In this document: piece by piece, positions 47,831 to 58,330 of the stretch
Numbering within the stretch: position 1 is the first letter of the stretch
How the letters are laid out: the number at the start of each line of letters is the position of its first letter
Assembly: GCA_002682825.1 (NCBI GenBank)
Contig: NOKP01000017.1
Span: 682,001-746,000 of the forward strand
Origin: Neonectria sp. B-13
Lineage: Eukaryota > Ascomycota > Sordariomycetes > Hypocreales > Nectriaceae
Reading direction: 5' to 3'
DNA length: 64,000 bases
Position numbers and translations under genes: made by a program
The notes under the pieces: generated by a model
What the model was told of the DNA's origin: nothing
What the model saw: the letters and a program-made list of their open reading frames with translations, nothing else
Database searches by the model: none

Positions 47831-49677
47831 ATGGCAGACGAACGAACCATCAATGAGCTGCAGCTCGACACGGCGCCCAAGAAGAGTGTCTGGCGCCTCT
47901 TACGCGAGAACCCATACATCTCTGGACTCTCTCTGGTACGATGTCCCTTTTCGTACACCCCGCTTCGAATCAATCGAGTGCACCACTAACACTCCGCCAT
48001 TAGTTTGCCAGTTTGGGCGGCTTCCTCTTTGGTTACGACCAAGGCGTCGTGTCAGGCGTTTTGACCATGGAGTCCTTCGCTGCCGACTTCCCGCGCATTT
48101 ACCTCGACAGCAGTTTCAAGGGTTGGTTTGTCTCGACATTGCTTCTCTGCGCGTGGTTTGGATCTCTCGTCAATGGCCCCGTGGCCGACTACCTTGGTCG
48201 AAAGGGCTCCATGCTCCTGGCCGTTGTCATCTTTGTCATCGGCTCGGCCTTTCAGGCTGGTGCCAACGCGATTCCCATGCTTTTTGGAGGCAAGTAGTGC
48301 ACCCGGTCTCGCATCTTCTTTCACTAACACGGCGTTTCAGGCCGTGCTGTAGCTGGCTTCGCCGTCGGCATGCTGACCATGATTGTGCCCATGTACATGT
48401 CCGAGGTGTCAACCCCGGGCATCCGAGGCACCCTCGTCGTTCTGCAGCAGCTGAGCATCACGCTGGGCATCCTCGTAAGCTACTGGCTCGAGTACGGCAC
48501 CCAGTACATCGGCGGGCATCGTTGTGCGCCCGACATTCCGTACTCGGGCGGCACCGCGGATCATCCGACATTCGATCCTCGATACGATGTAGGCCCCCAC
48601 GGATGCACAGGACAGTCCGAGGCTGCCTGGCGAGTTCCCTTCGCCCTCCAGATCTTCCCCGCGGTTGTCCTGGGTGTTGGCATGATCTTTTTCCCCGAGT
48701 CCCCGCGTTTCTACCTCATGCGCCACAAGGAAGAGCAGGCTCTGGCCGCCCTGGCTCAACTTCGTCAAGTTCATCCTGACAGCGAATGTCTTCGGGCTGA
48801 GTATCTGGCCATCAAGACCGAGGTCCTCTTCGACGAGTCCATGACCAGAGAGAGGTTTCCCGGCAAGAAGGGAATCTCCCTCTTCGCTGCTCAGCATGTC
48901 GCTCTCGTGTCCACGCGGCCCGCCTTCAAGCGCCTTGCCATCGGCTGCTGCATCATGTTCTTCCAGCAGTTTATGGGCTGCAATGCCATCATCTACTACG
49001 CCCCAACCATGTTTGCCCAGCTGGGCCTTTCTGGCACCACGTCGGGTCTCCTGGCGACTGGCGTATACGGCATTGTAAACACGCTTTCGACGCTGCCCGC
49101 CCTCTTCCTGATTGACAAGGTTGGCCGTCGGCCCTTGCTCATGTGTGGCGCCGTTGGAACCTTTGTTTCGCTCGTCATCGTTGGTGGCATAGTCGGAGGA
49201 TATGGCTCATCTCTCACCACCAACAAATCGGCGGGCTGGGCTGGAATTGCCTTCATCTACATCTACGACATCAACTTCTCCTTTTCCTTCGCGCCCATCG
49301 GTTGGGTTCTACCCTCTGAAATCTTCAACCTTGGTAATCGCTCCAAGGCCATGGCCATCACCACCAGCGCTACGTGGATGTGTAACTTCATCATCGGCCT
49401 TGTCACACCTGACATGCTGGAGACGATCGGATGGGGCACCTACATCTTCTTTGCCGCATTCTGCCTCCTTGCCTTTATTTTCACTTACTTCTTTGTGCCC
49501 GAGACTCGCGGAAAGAGTCTTGAGGATATGGATGAGGTGTTTGGCGATACCGCAGCTCATGAGGAGAAGGCAAGGCTGATGGGGATTGCATCTTCAATGG
49601 GCTTGACAAGTTCCATCCCAAATGAGAAAGTTGATTTTGCTAAGGAACATCCCACTATGGTAGAGCATTTTGCATAG
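47831..49677 (+). CDS. MFS hexose-type sugar transporter
   Basis: Plasma-membrane sugar porter of 575 residues. Exons are 47831-47935, 48004-48289 and 48341-49677. SLGGFLFGYDQGVVSGVLTM in helix 1, DYLGRKGSM, GRAVAGFAVGMLTMIVPMYM, PESPRFYLM, QQFMGCNAIIYYAP, DKVGRRPLLM and PETRGKSLEDMDEVFG are all classic. The exterior loop after helix 3 is unusually long and Cys-containing (GGHRCAPDIPYSGG). In the motif VLPSEIFNLGNRSKA the usual PAEI(Y/F)P(L)R is altered. Intron 2 (48290-48340) begins with GC rather than GT. It shares a promoter with a small kinase. The substrate is probably a hexose or pentose. Confidence 0.92.
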
Positions 49678-50051
49678 TTGGATCAATATTTGTATTGTAG
49701 TACTGGAGGTGGTCGGGACCGTCGAGTCGTTGCTATCACCAATGTAAACACACACAATTCAAAGTCAGAACCATTTTATGGCCCTCGCACCTATCTAGTC
49801 ATCCCTGCGTGTGACGACTTTTAGCTTACGGATATCTAGATGGCCTGTGTTCTAACCTGGCAGCGGAAGCCTAACCGGAGTAGGAAATATGTTCCCCTAC
49901 TGGAGATCCACTCTCCGCTCACGTCCCGCCATGGAGCTGACAAACCTCCATTTCACCTCAGACATTCCATCTGTTTGTGACACTCGCAATCTGCAATCCG
50001 CAATCCTTATCCACGTTTCATCTTCCCCGGTGGATGCGGGCGGACTAGAGT
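49678..50051. other. Intergenic, no gene seen
   Basis: 3' flank of the transporter and promoter of the Zn2Cys6 gene at 50052. Confidence 0.6.
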
Positions 50052-51290
50052 ATGCACCGAACCGAGCTCAAGGCCTGTGAGGCCTGCAAGTCGTCAAAGA
50101 GGAAATGCACCAAGCAGCTTCCCAGGTGTCGGCGATGTGAGCTCCGAGGACTGAGCTGCTTCTACGAAGCCCAGCCACGGATCATCGTCTACCAGGCTGA
50201 TGATGGCGCTGGTACCGTGTCCAGAGTAGGGCAAGCTGGCCATGATGAACCACCTCTTGGGTATCTGCAATGCAATGCGCCACTTGCTATTGAGGCCATG
50301 ACAGTCGATCCGCAACTGGAACTTCAGTTATCGTCGTCCAATAGCCCGACCTTTCTGTCCCTTGACGATTTAAGATCGGCTTGGTTTCTTACTCCCGATG
50401 CCTGGAAGAACACCCCTATTGAAACTTCAAATCTTGCGCCAATCTCCACCGTTATCATTCAAGGGCATCTTGACAGAACGAAGGACTGGCTGAGGACGTG
50501 GATCAGTACTGGAAGCAACCCGTTCATCCACTCGGAAATTTACAGAAAGAGCATGCCAGACTGCGTTCGTGACGCCTTCATGGCCCTATCAACATACCTT
50601 TCAAAGACGGACAAGACCGCGGACATGGTCCATCGCCTTATAGAGAAAAAGGCAGGCCAGCTGGTTGCTTCGCAGACTAGCGGAGAGAACGGAAGAGACA
50701 CAATCGAAGATATCGGCCGTGTTCAATCTCTCCTCATTTATTGCATTATCCGCCTCTTCGATGGTGACATTCGCCAACGTCACTTCGCAGAGCAACACCT
50801 GCCAATTCTCCATGATTGGACCAAGGAGATGCTCTTGAACGCCTCTCATGCCACCAACGACGATACTCTACTCTTTTGCAACGCCCTCACAAATTATGGT
50901 CCTCAATTTATTACCGAACCTCCTATCCCTTGTCAAGTCTCATCCGAGCAGCTCCTCTGGCATGCATGGATTTTATCCGAGTCTGTTCGCAGGACGTGGT
51001 GTATGTCTATGGGCGTCCAGGCAAGTTATGAGCTGCTGAAGACGGGTATCGGACCTTGTTACGGGGGTTTACTGATCACGACGAGAAAGGGCGTTTGGGA
51101 TGCTGAGACGGCTTTTGAGTGGACCAGGATGTGTGCGGAAAAGAGTGTTGGATTCGTGCATAGGAACGCTTCAGAGAGACTCATGGCTGAGACAAAGGTG
51201 GACGAAGTTGACGTGTTTGCACTAGCTCTGATGGAGATAGATGTTGGGCCGGAGAAGATGGAGAGATGGCGGCACGGCAACGAGCCTTGA
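50052..51290 (+). CDS. Short Zn2Cys6 transcription factor
   Basis: Intronless gene of 412 residues. The zinc cluster starts almost at the N-terminus: ACEACKSSKRKC, then TKQLPRCRRCELRGLSC, giving C-x2-C-x6-C-x6-C-x2-C-x6-C. The remainder is helical with no clear PF04082 signature; a WHAWILSESVRRTWCMSMG stretch near residue 305 recalls the WW-Y-Y-type segment of cluster-type regulators. The size and lack of a full middle homology domain resemble local regulators of metabolic gene clusters. Its neighbours are a hexose-type transporter and a quinone oxidoreductase, both on the same strand. Confidence 0.88.
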   Translation: MHRTELKACEACKSSKRKCTKQLPRCRRCELRGLSCFYEAQPRIIVYQADDGAGTVSRVGQAGHDEPPLGYLQCNAPLAIEAMTVDPQLELQLSSSNSPTFLSLDDLRSAWFLTPDAWKNTPIETSNLAPISTVIIQGHLDRTKDWLRTWISTGSNPFIHSEIYRKSMPDCVRDAFMALSTYLSKTDKTADMVHRLIEKKAGQLVASQTSGENGRDTIEDIGRVQSLLIYCIIRLFDGDIRQRHFAEQHLPILHDWTKEMLLNASHATNDDTLLFCNALTNYGPQFITEPPIPCQVSSEQLLWHAWILSESVRRTWCMSMGVQASYELLKTGIGPCYGGLLITTRKGVWDAETAFEWTRMCAEKSVGFVHRNASERLMAETKVDEVDVFALALMEIDVGPEKMERWRHGNEP

Positions 51291-51598
51291 GATGCACCGT
51301 CAGATCAGCGATTTTCGACATGGCCTGACGCCAGCTAACATCTAGCATAGACAATTTGTCCAAGCTTACAAATTCGGTGGACTGGCGGTCTCTTGATTAT
51401 CAGATTCCCGCAGCCCGCGAGATGCCCGCTAGCTTCCGCTTAGCGTCCGCCGCGGATGGCATCCAGTCCACGCGTCAGGATATATAAAACCTCTGGGAAC
51501 ACTCTTCTCATTCAGAATTCTGCAAGACAGACACACCGCTGCACGCACATCACCTCTTTCTACACATCAAAGAATTCCCCCGAGACTCCACCGCAAAG
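51291..51598. promoter_or_regulatory. Promoter of the quinone oxidoreductase gene
   Basis: TATATAAAA near 51481 sits about 120 bases before the ATG at 51599 and is a good TATA candidate. Confidence 0.5.
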
Positions 51599-52724
51599 AT
51601 GGCTAGACAATGGATTTTGACCGGCCAGGAAGGTTTTGAGACCTCGCTCAAATACGACGAGAACGTTCCGGTACCCTCGCCAGACAAACTCGGCACCAAC
51701 GAGGTACTTGTAGAGCTGTACGCCGCTAGCCTCAATTATCGAGAGCTTGTCATCGCTGGCCCGGGAGTAAGTGGCTGCTGTCTACGTATTCAAGATTGAT
51801 GCTGACTCAAAACAGGGCATCAACGGCCCCATCACTCCGCCTGTCGTCCCGGCATGTGACGGTGCTGGCGTTGTAGAGGCAGTCGGGTCTTCGGTGAAGG
51901 ACTTCAAGCACGGAGATAGGGTTGTTACCCACGCCGCTCCGGACTTAGTCAAGAGTAGCGGCGGTGATGCCTACTCAAGCATAGTCGATGTGCCAACCAT
52001 GCTCGGACAAGGCACTGATGGAACACTGCGGTCCATCGGCGTGTTTTCTGAGGGTGCTCTTGTTCACGCTCCGGCATCGCTTGAGTGGCTCCCGGCGGCC
52101 ACGCTGACAGTCACCTGGGTAACGGCCTGGAACATTCTCTTTGGCCTCGAGAGCAAGAAAGCAGGACCAGGCACTCTGGTCTTGGTTCAAGGCACGGGCG
52201 GCGTGAGCATTGCCACGCTACAACTTGCTGTAGCCGTGGGGGCAACCGTCGTGGCAACGACTTCATCCGAGGCCAGAGCTGTGAGGCTGAAGGCGCTCGG
52301 CGCGAAGCATGTCGTCAACTATCGGTCGAACCCCGAAGGCTGGGGCAAAGAGGCGCGAGCTCTGACTCCGGAAGGAAGAGGCTTCGACATAATTGCCGAC
52401 ATTGGAGGCAACGAGACGCTCTCTCAATCTCTGGCAGCAGTGCGGGTGGATGGGCTCCTTACGGTGGTCGGTGGCGTTGGAGAAGCTGTTGAACCAGTCC
52501 CCTTGTTTGCGGCTCTGATGCATACATGTATCGTTCGAGGGCTTCTTGGAGGCAGTCAAAACCAGCTCAAGGAGCTTGTGCGATTTATCGACGAAAAGAA
52601 CATCAAGCCGGCGGTCGATGACGTGGTCTTTGAGCTGGCAGATGCAAAGGACGCTTATAGACGATTGAAGGAGAAGAAGCATTTCTCCAAGGTCGTGATC
52701 CGGATCGATCATCCCGAGGCCTGA
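51599..52724 (+). CDS. Zinc-independent quinone oxidoreductase-like MDR protein
   Basis: NADPH-dependent oxidoreductase of the medium-chain dehydrogenase/reductase superfamily, 358 residues, exons 51599-51766 and 51816-52724. LNYRELVIAGPG and PACDGAGVVEAVGSSVKDFKHGDRV mark the GroES-like substrate domain. The nucleotide-binding domain has TVTWVTAWNILF, then VLVQGTGGVSIATLQLA (Rossmann GxGxxS/G) and ATTSSEARAVRLKALGAKHVVNY. The structural-zinc cysteines of alcohol dehydrogenases are absent, which places it with the quinone oxidoreductases. The likely reaction is reduction of quinones or enones in the cytosol. It follows a short Zn2Cys6 gene on the same strand. Confidence 0.9.
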
Positions 52725-53302
52725 TGGTGTAGGGATCGATCTTCTATACTGGGGATTCCAGATCTTAGTTGTTGACCTATCTTGAGACTGATATACTTGT
52801 TCGTTTTACGATAACATTTCGTCTAAAAGCGTTATCTAGGGAAAGGTACGATATATTCTCCGATGCGCCCCGATTTAGTCCCAGTGTGTATTCATTAGTG
52901 AGATGCTCAAGTATGGGTCATCTCCATGAGTCCGTGACTTTCCTCACAACAGTCGGACATGAATAAGAGACCAAACGAGGCCTGTTTTCCCACTAAACCA
53001 TACTGGAATATAGCGGCGTTGGGCTAAATATACCGCACAGAAAGCGTAAGCCTATTGTGGGCCTGCTCTGGTCAATCAGAGTCCTCAATCCCTCAACACG
53101 TGCACATGACTCGTAACACTAATAATAGCCATTGCCACTTCAACCCGAATCGCATCTTGACTCTTACTGCGCTTTTTCCATGCTGCACCTTTTACGATCC
53201 AGTCCCTATCGAAGAACTCTTATATTGAGAATTCCTCTGCTTGTGATCGAGAGATCTATACTGTTAATTTAAACTTCACCTCTACTGTCGGCATTTCTTG
53301 CA
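52725..53302. other. Intergenic, no gene seen
   Basis: AT-leaning 3' flank of the oxidoreductase and promoter of the next Zn2Cys6 gene. Confidence 0.55.
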
Positions 53303-55405
53303 ATGTATAAGCCGGCGCCGGCCCGCCCGAAAAAGACCAATATCTGTCGCTCCCGTACGGGCTGTAAAGGGTGCAGGAAAAGACGCAAGAAGGTGCGCAT
53401 TCTTGGGATCTTAATTCAATGTAATGTTTCACAGCTAATAGTATCGTAGTGCGATGAGCAGAAACCTTCTTGTGGCGGCTGCAGGAAGCTTGGGAGAATT
53501 TGCGAGCAGGTCTCCCCAACCTTCGAATTTCGCAGTGTCTCTATCTCTTCAGGCCGTACTGGGAGAGACTTGAGGGCGAGTGCAACTACAAGCATCTGCG
53601 ATCTCTCCATCTTGTCCGATGACATTTCACATCATCAAGGCATGCTTGACTCGCCGATACTATCTGAATTCACTCAACCATCAACCAACTCTGCGGGCAG
53701 TTGTTCAACTGCATTAGTGGACCATACGCTGTCACCGCTTCCTGTGACCCAAAGAGATATTGACGCATTTCTCAACCTGGCTTTTCCGGAAGACACTGGC
53801 ACAGGTTTGCAGTTGTATTCCAAGCCCTCTTCTAGGTCTGAAACACGATCCGGGATCTGGGAAACCTCTTCTGGCTCTGCCGTTCATTTGAAACAGCTCG
53901 ACTGGGAATACAGGAACAAGACGCCCCTTTGTATGCCCTCGGCCCTTCTGCCACATCAAGACGCCAACCACGCAGTCATGTTTTACATGAACGTTTGGAG
54001 AGATCAATGTCTGCCAGCTCTGCATCTGTCATTCCATCGTATTGAGCTTCTTTGCGGTCAGTCATCTCTCATCACAGATATCATGGCAACCCTTTCGGCC
54101 TGTCGTCTCAGTCGGACGCTACCGCAAAGAAGGCTCTTCAAGATATCAGACACACCAGGGCTTTGCTTTCGGCCAGACGCTGGCCACGAGTCTCTGAGTG
54201 GCGAGCTTTATGGCTCTGCATTGCGAAAAATGGCATGGTGGAGTCTCCAGGAGTTCGACTCACATCCTATACTAGGTCTAACTGTGCTGGTCCTGTTCTG
54301 TTACTTGGAATCATCAATGGGCAATTTCCAAGAATTTCGTCTTCATTCCGAGGGCGTTGAAAAGCTGATGAAGAGTTATACCGACTGTATCATCCCTCAC
54401 GGCACTGGCCTGCTTGCTGCTTGGGTTGAGGTCAAGATGCAGAACTGGTGGCGCAGAGCATATTTCAGCGTTCCAGATCTTCATCGAGACTACTCTGTCC
54501 CTTTAATCCCCCCCGAGTTGGAAGCAATTTTGACGACGGCCAATAATCGGAGGGCTTCTGTTCTTTGGATTCTTTGCGAGTCGCATCGTCTCCACACTGC
54601 AGCTATCGTTGGGTGCTGGGATGAACAAATGAATAGCAACCAGATTACGGAGCTCGGCACCATGTCACATTTTGCAAACGTCATGGAAGCAGAACGTCCC
54701 AGAAAGAGACTTTCACAGGTAGAATATGTGGCTCTGATGAACGCTCAAGCTAAAAGTTTGGATCATTGGTATGCTTCTCTTCCATCCTCTCATTTACCCG
54801 AGTGTGTAGAAAACCAGAGGGAGCAGGAAACCCTTTGCCCAGAGCGACTGGAATTCAAAGCCATACGTTTCAAATCGCACAGCTTAGCCATGAACTTCGC
54901 TTACTACGTCGCCGCCCGAGTCATGCAATGCACCGGACCACTACAAAGCTTGGAAAACGCTGCTCCTGTGGACGTTGATCAGGCATACGAGGAAACTGAA
55001 GGCTGGGTTCTATTACTTCTTCGCATTACTACCGGGATCAGTTGGAATGAATGCCTCCGGCTCAACGTTTACACGATCGGTTTGTCTGGACTATTGCTCG
55101 CATGTGCTCTCCGCTCTCGAAGCCTTACAACCGGCCTTTGGATACAAGGGTGGTTGGAAGAACGTCTCAAGGGAGATGAGTTTGAGGAAGGCAACTTTCC
55201 TGTGTATCAAACTCTGGACGTGTTGCGGCTTATCAACCGCGAGCGCAGAGACGGGCGGGACGTGTTTTCGTTGTTCCAGACAGTGAACGATGGAGGTGGC
55301 AGTGGCAAGTTTGGCTCATATCACAGCCAGCTCATCAATTCCCTATTATTGTACGGGAGATGCAGAACGACGGGCGAGACGTACTCATATTATGCGTCGG
55401 CTTGA
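53303..55405 (+). CDS. Zn2Cys6 transcription factor
   Basis: Nuclear regulator of 681 residues, exons 53303-53392 and 53450-55405. A basic N-terminus leads into SRTGCKGCRKRRKK, joined by a 57-base intron to CDEQKPSCGGCRKLGRIC, giving a complete cluster with the intron just before the third Cys. Residues 70-200 are Ser/Thr-rich, low-complexity linker. The remaining 450 residues form the helical regulatory domain, with SLQEFDSHPILGLTVLVLFC in the middle, fitting the Fungal_trans_2 type. RidA, the D-serine dehydratase-type gene and a HAD gene follow within 6 kb, so it could control them; that is by position only. Confidence 0.87.
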
Positions 55406-56163
55406 GAATTGAGCTCACAGGCTTTGTCATTGTGAAATAACCTTTATATATGGTAGTCGTTGGTGGTCTGCTCTTCTCCCGAGCATCCTGGCAGACATCA
55501 TCCCCTACATTCATATTGCGTCGCAGGTGTTCAGAGTCCAGTAGGGTGAGCATGATAACATTCACGTAAATTAGATGCAAACGCCCTTGCCGTAGCTGTG
55601 TCGCTTGTTCTTGGCGTTTGGTGAGAGCGGAAAGTGGTCGTCAATCGTTGGCTCAATGGCTGACGATGCCGACGATCTTTACTGTTTCCAGTGCGCGGGA
55701 ACGCTGTTTCAAATTCATCACAAGCTGACACGATGGCTCAAAATGTGCATGCTTCAAGCTTGCCGTTTTTGGTGCGCGGGAACGCGCGGAGCTTCGATTG
55801 GTACGGATATAAGTTTGCAAACCAGGGTGTACGCGGTGATTTCAGCTTTTCCCCTTTCGGTGTACGGGAGCGACAATATACTTATTCACTAGAGCCCAGC
55901 TTACTTGTACTACGTAACTATCAGCAACTGAAGTTGCCAGGGAGTGTTTAGCAACATGCAATGCACGCATGGTATACAAATTCTGGGAGTCATCTTATTC
56001 GTGAGTTGCTCGGCGTGCCCCAACAAAACGAATTGCGGCATGTATGTCTCATCGAGATTGTGACCAAGGTTTGCATTTAAGAGTCGTCAGGCGACGCACT
56101 GATGCCGCTTCTTGGGCATTCGAAAGTCCTTTCGCAACATACTCATCATTGATATAGCCAAGA
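55406..56163. promoter_or_regulatory. Upstream region of RidA with repeated GTGCGCGGGAACGC
   Basis: The 14-mer GTGCGCGGGAACGC occurs at 55691-55704 and 55772-55785. Its first nine bases recur in the dehydratase/HAD promoter. No gene was supported in this 0.76 kb. Confidence 0.6.
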
Positions 56164-56695
56164 ATGTCTTCTACGAAAGTCGGCGTGTTCACTGATGAGG
56201 CACCTACGCTTCGGCCGGGCGTTTATACTCCAGCTATCGTTGCCAATGGATTTGTCTTTACGTCAGGCATCTTAGGCGCCGACCCTGTCATGAAGCGGAT
56301 GATAGAAGGCACAGTCATCGATCGGTTTGTAGGTCCATCTTGGATCCAGTATCTGCTTTCCTACTGGCTGACCGTGCCGTGCAGCATCGAATCATACGCA
56401 ATCTTGAGGCTATCCTGAAACAAGCAGGATCCAGCCTGGACGATGTAGTCGATGTCACGTTATTTTTGACGAACATCCTCGACGCTGATGAATTGTCTCC
56501 CGTTTACAAAACATACTGGGGAGACCTGAAGCCTGCACGGTGGTAAGTCAAATATCTGGCCACTGATACGGCATGTTCTTACTTTAGCACCATTCAAGTT
56601 GTGTTGCTGTCAAAGAGCTCCCATACGGCTCGGACATTGAACTCAAATGTGTCGCTGTCGTATCAGGTCAATGCCCTTGCGTCCGAGGCCAATAA
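56164..56695 (+). CDS. RidA (YjgF/UK114) family enamine/imine deaminase
   Basis: Small protein of 139 residues, exons 56164-56328, 56385-56542 and 56599-56695. PGVYTPAIVANGFVFTSGILG matches the RidA substrate-site region (first 20 residues diagnostic). After splicing, IDRFHRIIRNLEAILKQAG and SSLDDVVDVTLFLTNI follow the family pattern, then LKPARCCVAVKELPYGSDIELKC, where the Arg and the near-terminal Glu region of the active site fall in their expected places. RidA proteins hydrolyse reactive enamines such as 2-aminoacrylate to ketoacids. It converges on the D-serine dehydratase-type gene, whose reaction would release that compound. The end (SGQCPCVRGQ) is Cys-rich and atypical. Confidence 0.87.
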
Positions 56696-56845
56696 TCTCT
56701 GCACTCGACAATTGATCATAAGTTCGGTCACTTTATCAAGGGTATCTGTGATTCTCCGCGCTCATTTGATAGGTAGTTCTCTAGTTATCTACGTATTCAT
56801 AAAAGTAAGCCAGGAGATCTTGACCAAATGCACATTGACACCCAA

Positions 56846-58330
56846 CTACCATCCACTCGCCCTGACCCAAACATCCACAACTCGCTGTTGTTCATCATCT
56901 GATGAATCCACCACACAATACCAGCCATACAAGGCTCCTGTGACGCAGGCATGATTTGGGTAGATGCGGATGCTCTGACCCACTTCAAGCGGTATTGGTG
57001 GCAGAGGTCCTAAATCTTCACCACCCATGTTTTGTCCCCATGACACAATGCAGTGCTCTTGGCTGACACGCTTGACAATCAACCGACGCTCCGGCTTGGA
57101 GGTATTCGGAGAGTGCGCCTCGCGATCAACCACGCCCCAGCCTTCATACGCCACACATGGTTCTCGCCCCAATCCCAACACTCCCACTGCCACCAGCGCC
57201 TCGGGTTGCTGCCGTTCGCCGTCGTTGTACACGCTACAGACCTCTGCCATGACAGAAATGGCTATCTCATCTTCATAGTCGCCGAGGTGGTCTCGAGAGT
57301 GAGTGGAAAGCTGCTGAACGTCAAGGATAGAGTATACCCCAGCATGAAGTTCCAACTTGGTGCGAAATCCACTCGGTTTCTCCGCCATGATGTTGGAAAT
57401 GGTTTGTCGCAAATGCTCAGCGTCTTCCGACAAAGTGCCTTTCTGTCCCACCAAATTTTCTACCGACGTTACTTGAGGCGAGGCTCCGACGCTAATTGTG
57501 ATCTCCTTATCGCTGGGGAACAGATGCGCGTTCCTGTGAAGTGCATCAAGGCAGCCATGGATCTCGCCTTCGAGGTTGGCCATGGCCTGCTTTGGCGTGG
57601 AGTCATTGTAGCTGAGACTGCTGTGCGAGTAAAGACCGATGAAGCTGACCTTGGATTGATTCTCAAGGTTCATCAGTCTAGCGACCAATTCATCCTTGTT
57701 GATGCCCGAGGGAGGGAGGCCCGCGCGGTGGTAGCCAGTGTCTACCTTCAAGTACACGCCGGCTGGATATCCTGCTTGTTCAAAGAAGCGAGTCAGGTGA
57801 TCAAGCTGGGATACATGGTCGACAAGGACGGAGATGGTGCCTTGACCCATTTGTCGACCAATAGCTGCTAGCCGAGCAACCTGGGAGGGCGGCAGTGGGA
57901 TTCCGTAGAGTATATTGACGTGACGGCCACCGTCTCTGAACTCGCGCAGCACGGGCTGGAGATGCTCGATTTCAGCAATAGTCGACACCACCAATCGAAC
58001 TTCTTTGCTCGTTTCTCCAGCTTGTAGGCGGAATCCTTCATTGGTCTGTCGTTTCAAGGTTAGTATCGCTGGCAGCCGCAGATACGCAAGTGAGTGAGAG
58101 CTGCCGATTACCTTGTGTGTCTTGACGTGCGCTCGAAAGTCCACTCCCAAGAAGTCCACAGCATGCAGAAGGGATTGACAGTGTCGTTGCATTTTGGCCC
58201 TGTCAATCACCACGGCCGGCTTCGGTAGTTGACTGATAGCTTTGCCAACGTAGAACTGTCGCAAGTCGTCGACGTGTGGCGATGGCCTCTTTGGTAACTC
58301 CATGACAGGCAATGGTGGGGAGCTGGTCAT
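56846..58330 (-). CDS. D-serine dehydratase / D-threonine aldolase-type PLP enzyme
   Basis: Pyridoxal-phosphate enzyme with an alanine-racemase-type N-terminal barrel, 472 residues. Exons on the minus strand are 58330-58112 and 58045-56846. AHVKTHK ends exon 1; Lys70 in it is the expected Schiff-base lysine. TNEGFRLQAGETSKEV follows after the join. YLKVDTGYHRAGL and SVGASPQVTS are phosphate- and substrate-side motifs, and YPNHACVTG near residue 440 provides the His-x-Cys zinc site of eukaryotic D-serine dehydratases. The enzyme would convert D-serine to pyruvate and ammonia through 2-aminoacrylate; D-threonine or hydroxyaspartate are alternative substrates. The 66-base intron is in frame and free of stops, so it could also be read through. 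Confidence 0.9.
   Translation of the reverse strand: MTSSPPLPVMELPKRPSPHVDDLRQFYVGKAISQLPKPAVVIDRAKMQRHCQSLLHAVDFLGVDFRAHVKTHKVIGSSHSLAYLRLPAILTLKRQTNEGFRLQAGETSKEVRLVVSTIAEIEHLQPVLREFRDGGRHVNILYGIPLPPSQVARLAAIGRQMGQGTISVLVDHVSQLDHLTRFFEQAGYPAGVYLKVDTGYHRAGLPPSGINKDELVARLMNLENQSKVSFIGLYSHSSLSYNDSTPKQAMANLEGEIHGCLDALHRNAHLFPSDKEITISVGASPQVTSVENLVGQKGTLSEDAEHLRQTISNIMAEKPSGFRTKLELHAGVYSILDVQQLSTHSRDHLGDYEDEIAISVMAEVCSVYNDGERQQPEALVAVGVLGLGREPCVAYEGWGVVDREAHSPNTSKPERRLIVKRVSQEHCIVSWGQNMGGEDLGPLPPIPLEVGQSIRIYPNHACVTGALYGWYCVVDSSDDEQQRVVDVWVRASGW

Noticed and set aside
47461..47832. Long minus-strand open frame starting in the CCATGG of the hexose transporter start
   Set aside because: It lies across the divergent promoter with the three palindromes, starts on the complement of another gene's ATG and shows no domain.
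48013..48779. Long alternative-frame ORF over the hexose transporter
   Set aside because: It is the shadow of the GC-rich codon pattern of the transporter; the main frame carries all MFS motifs.
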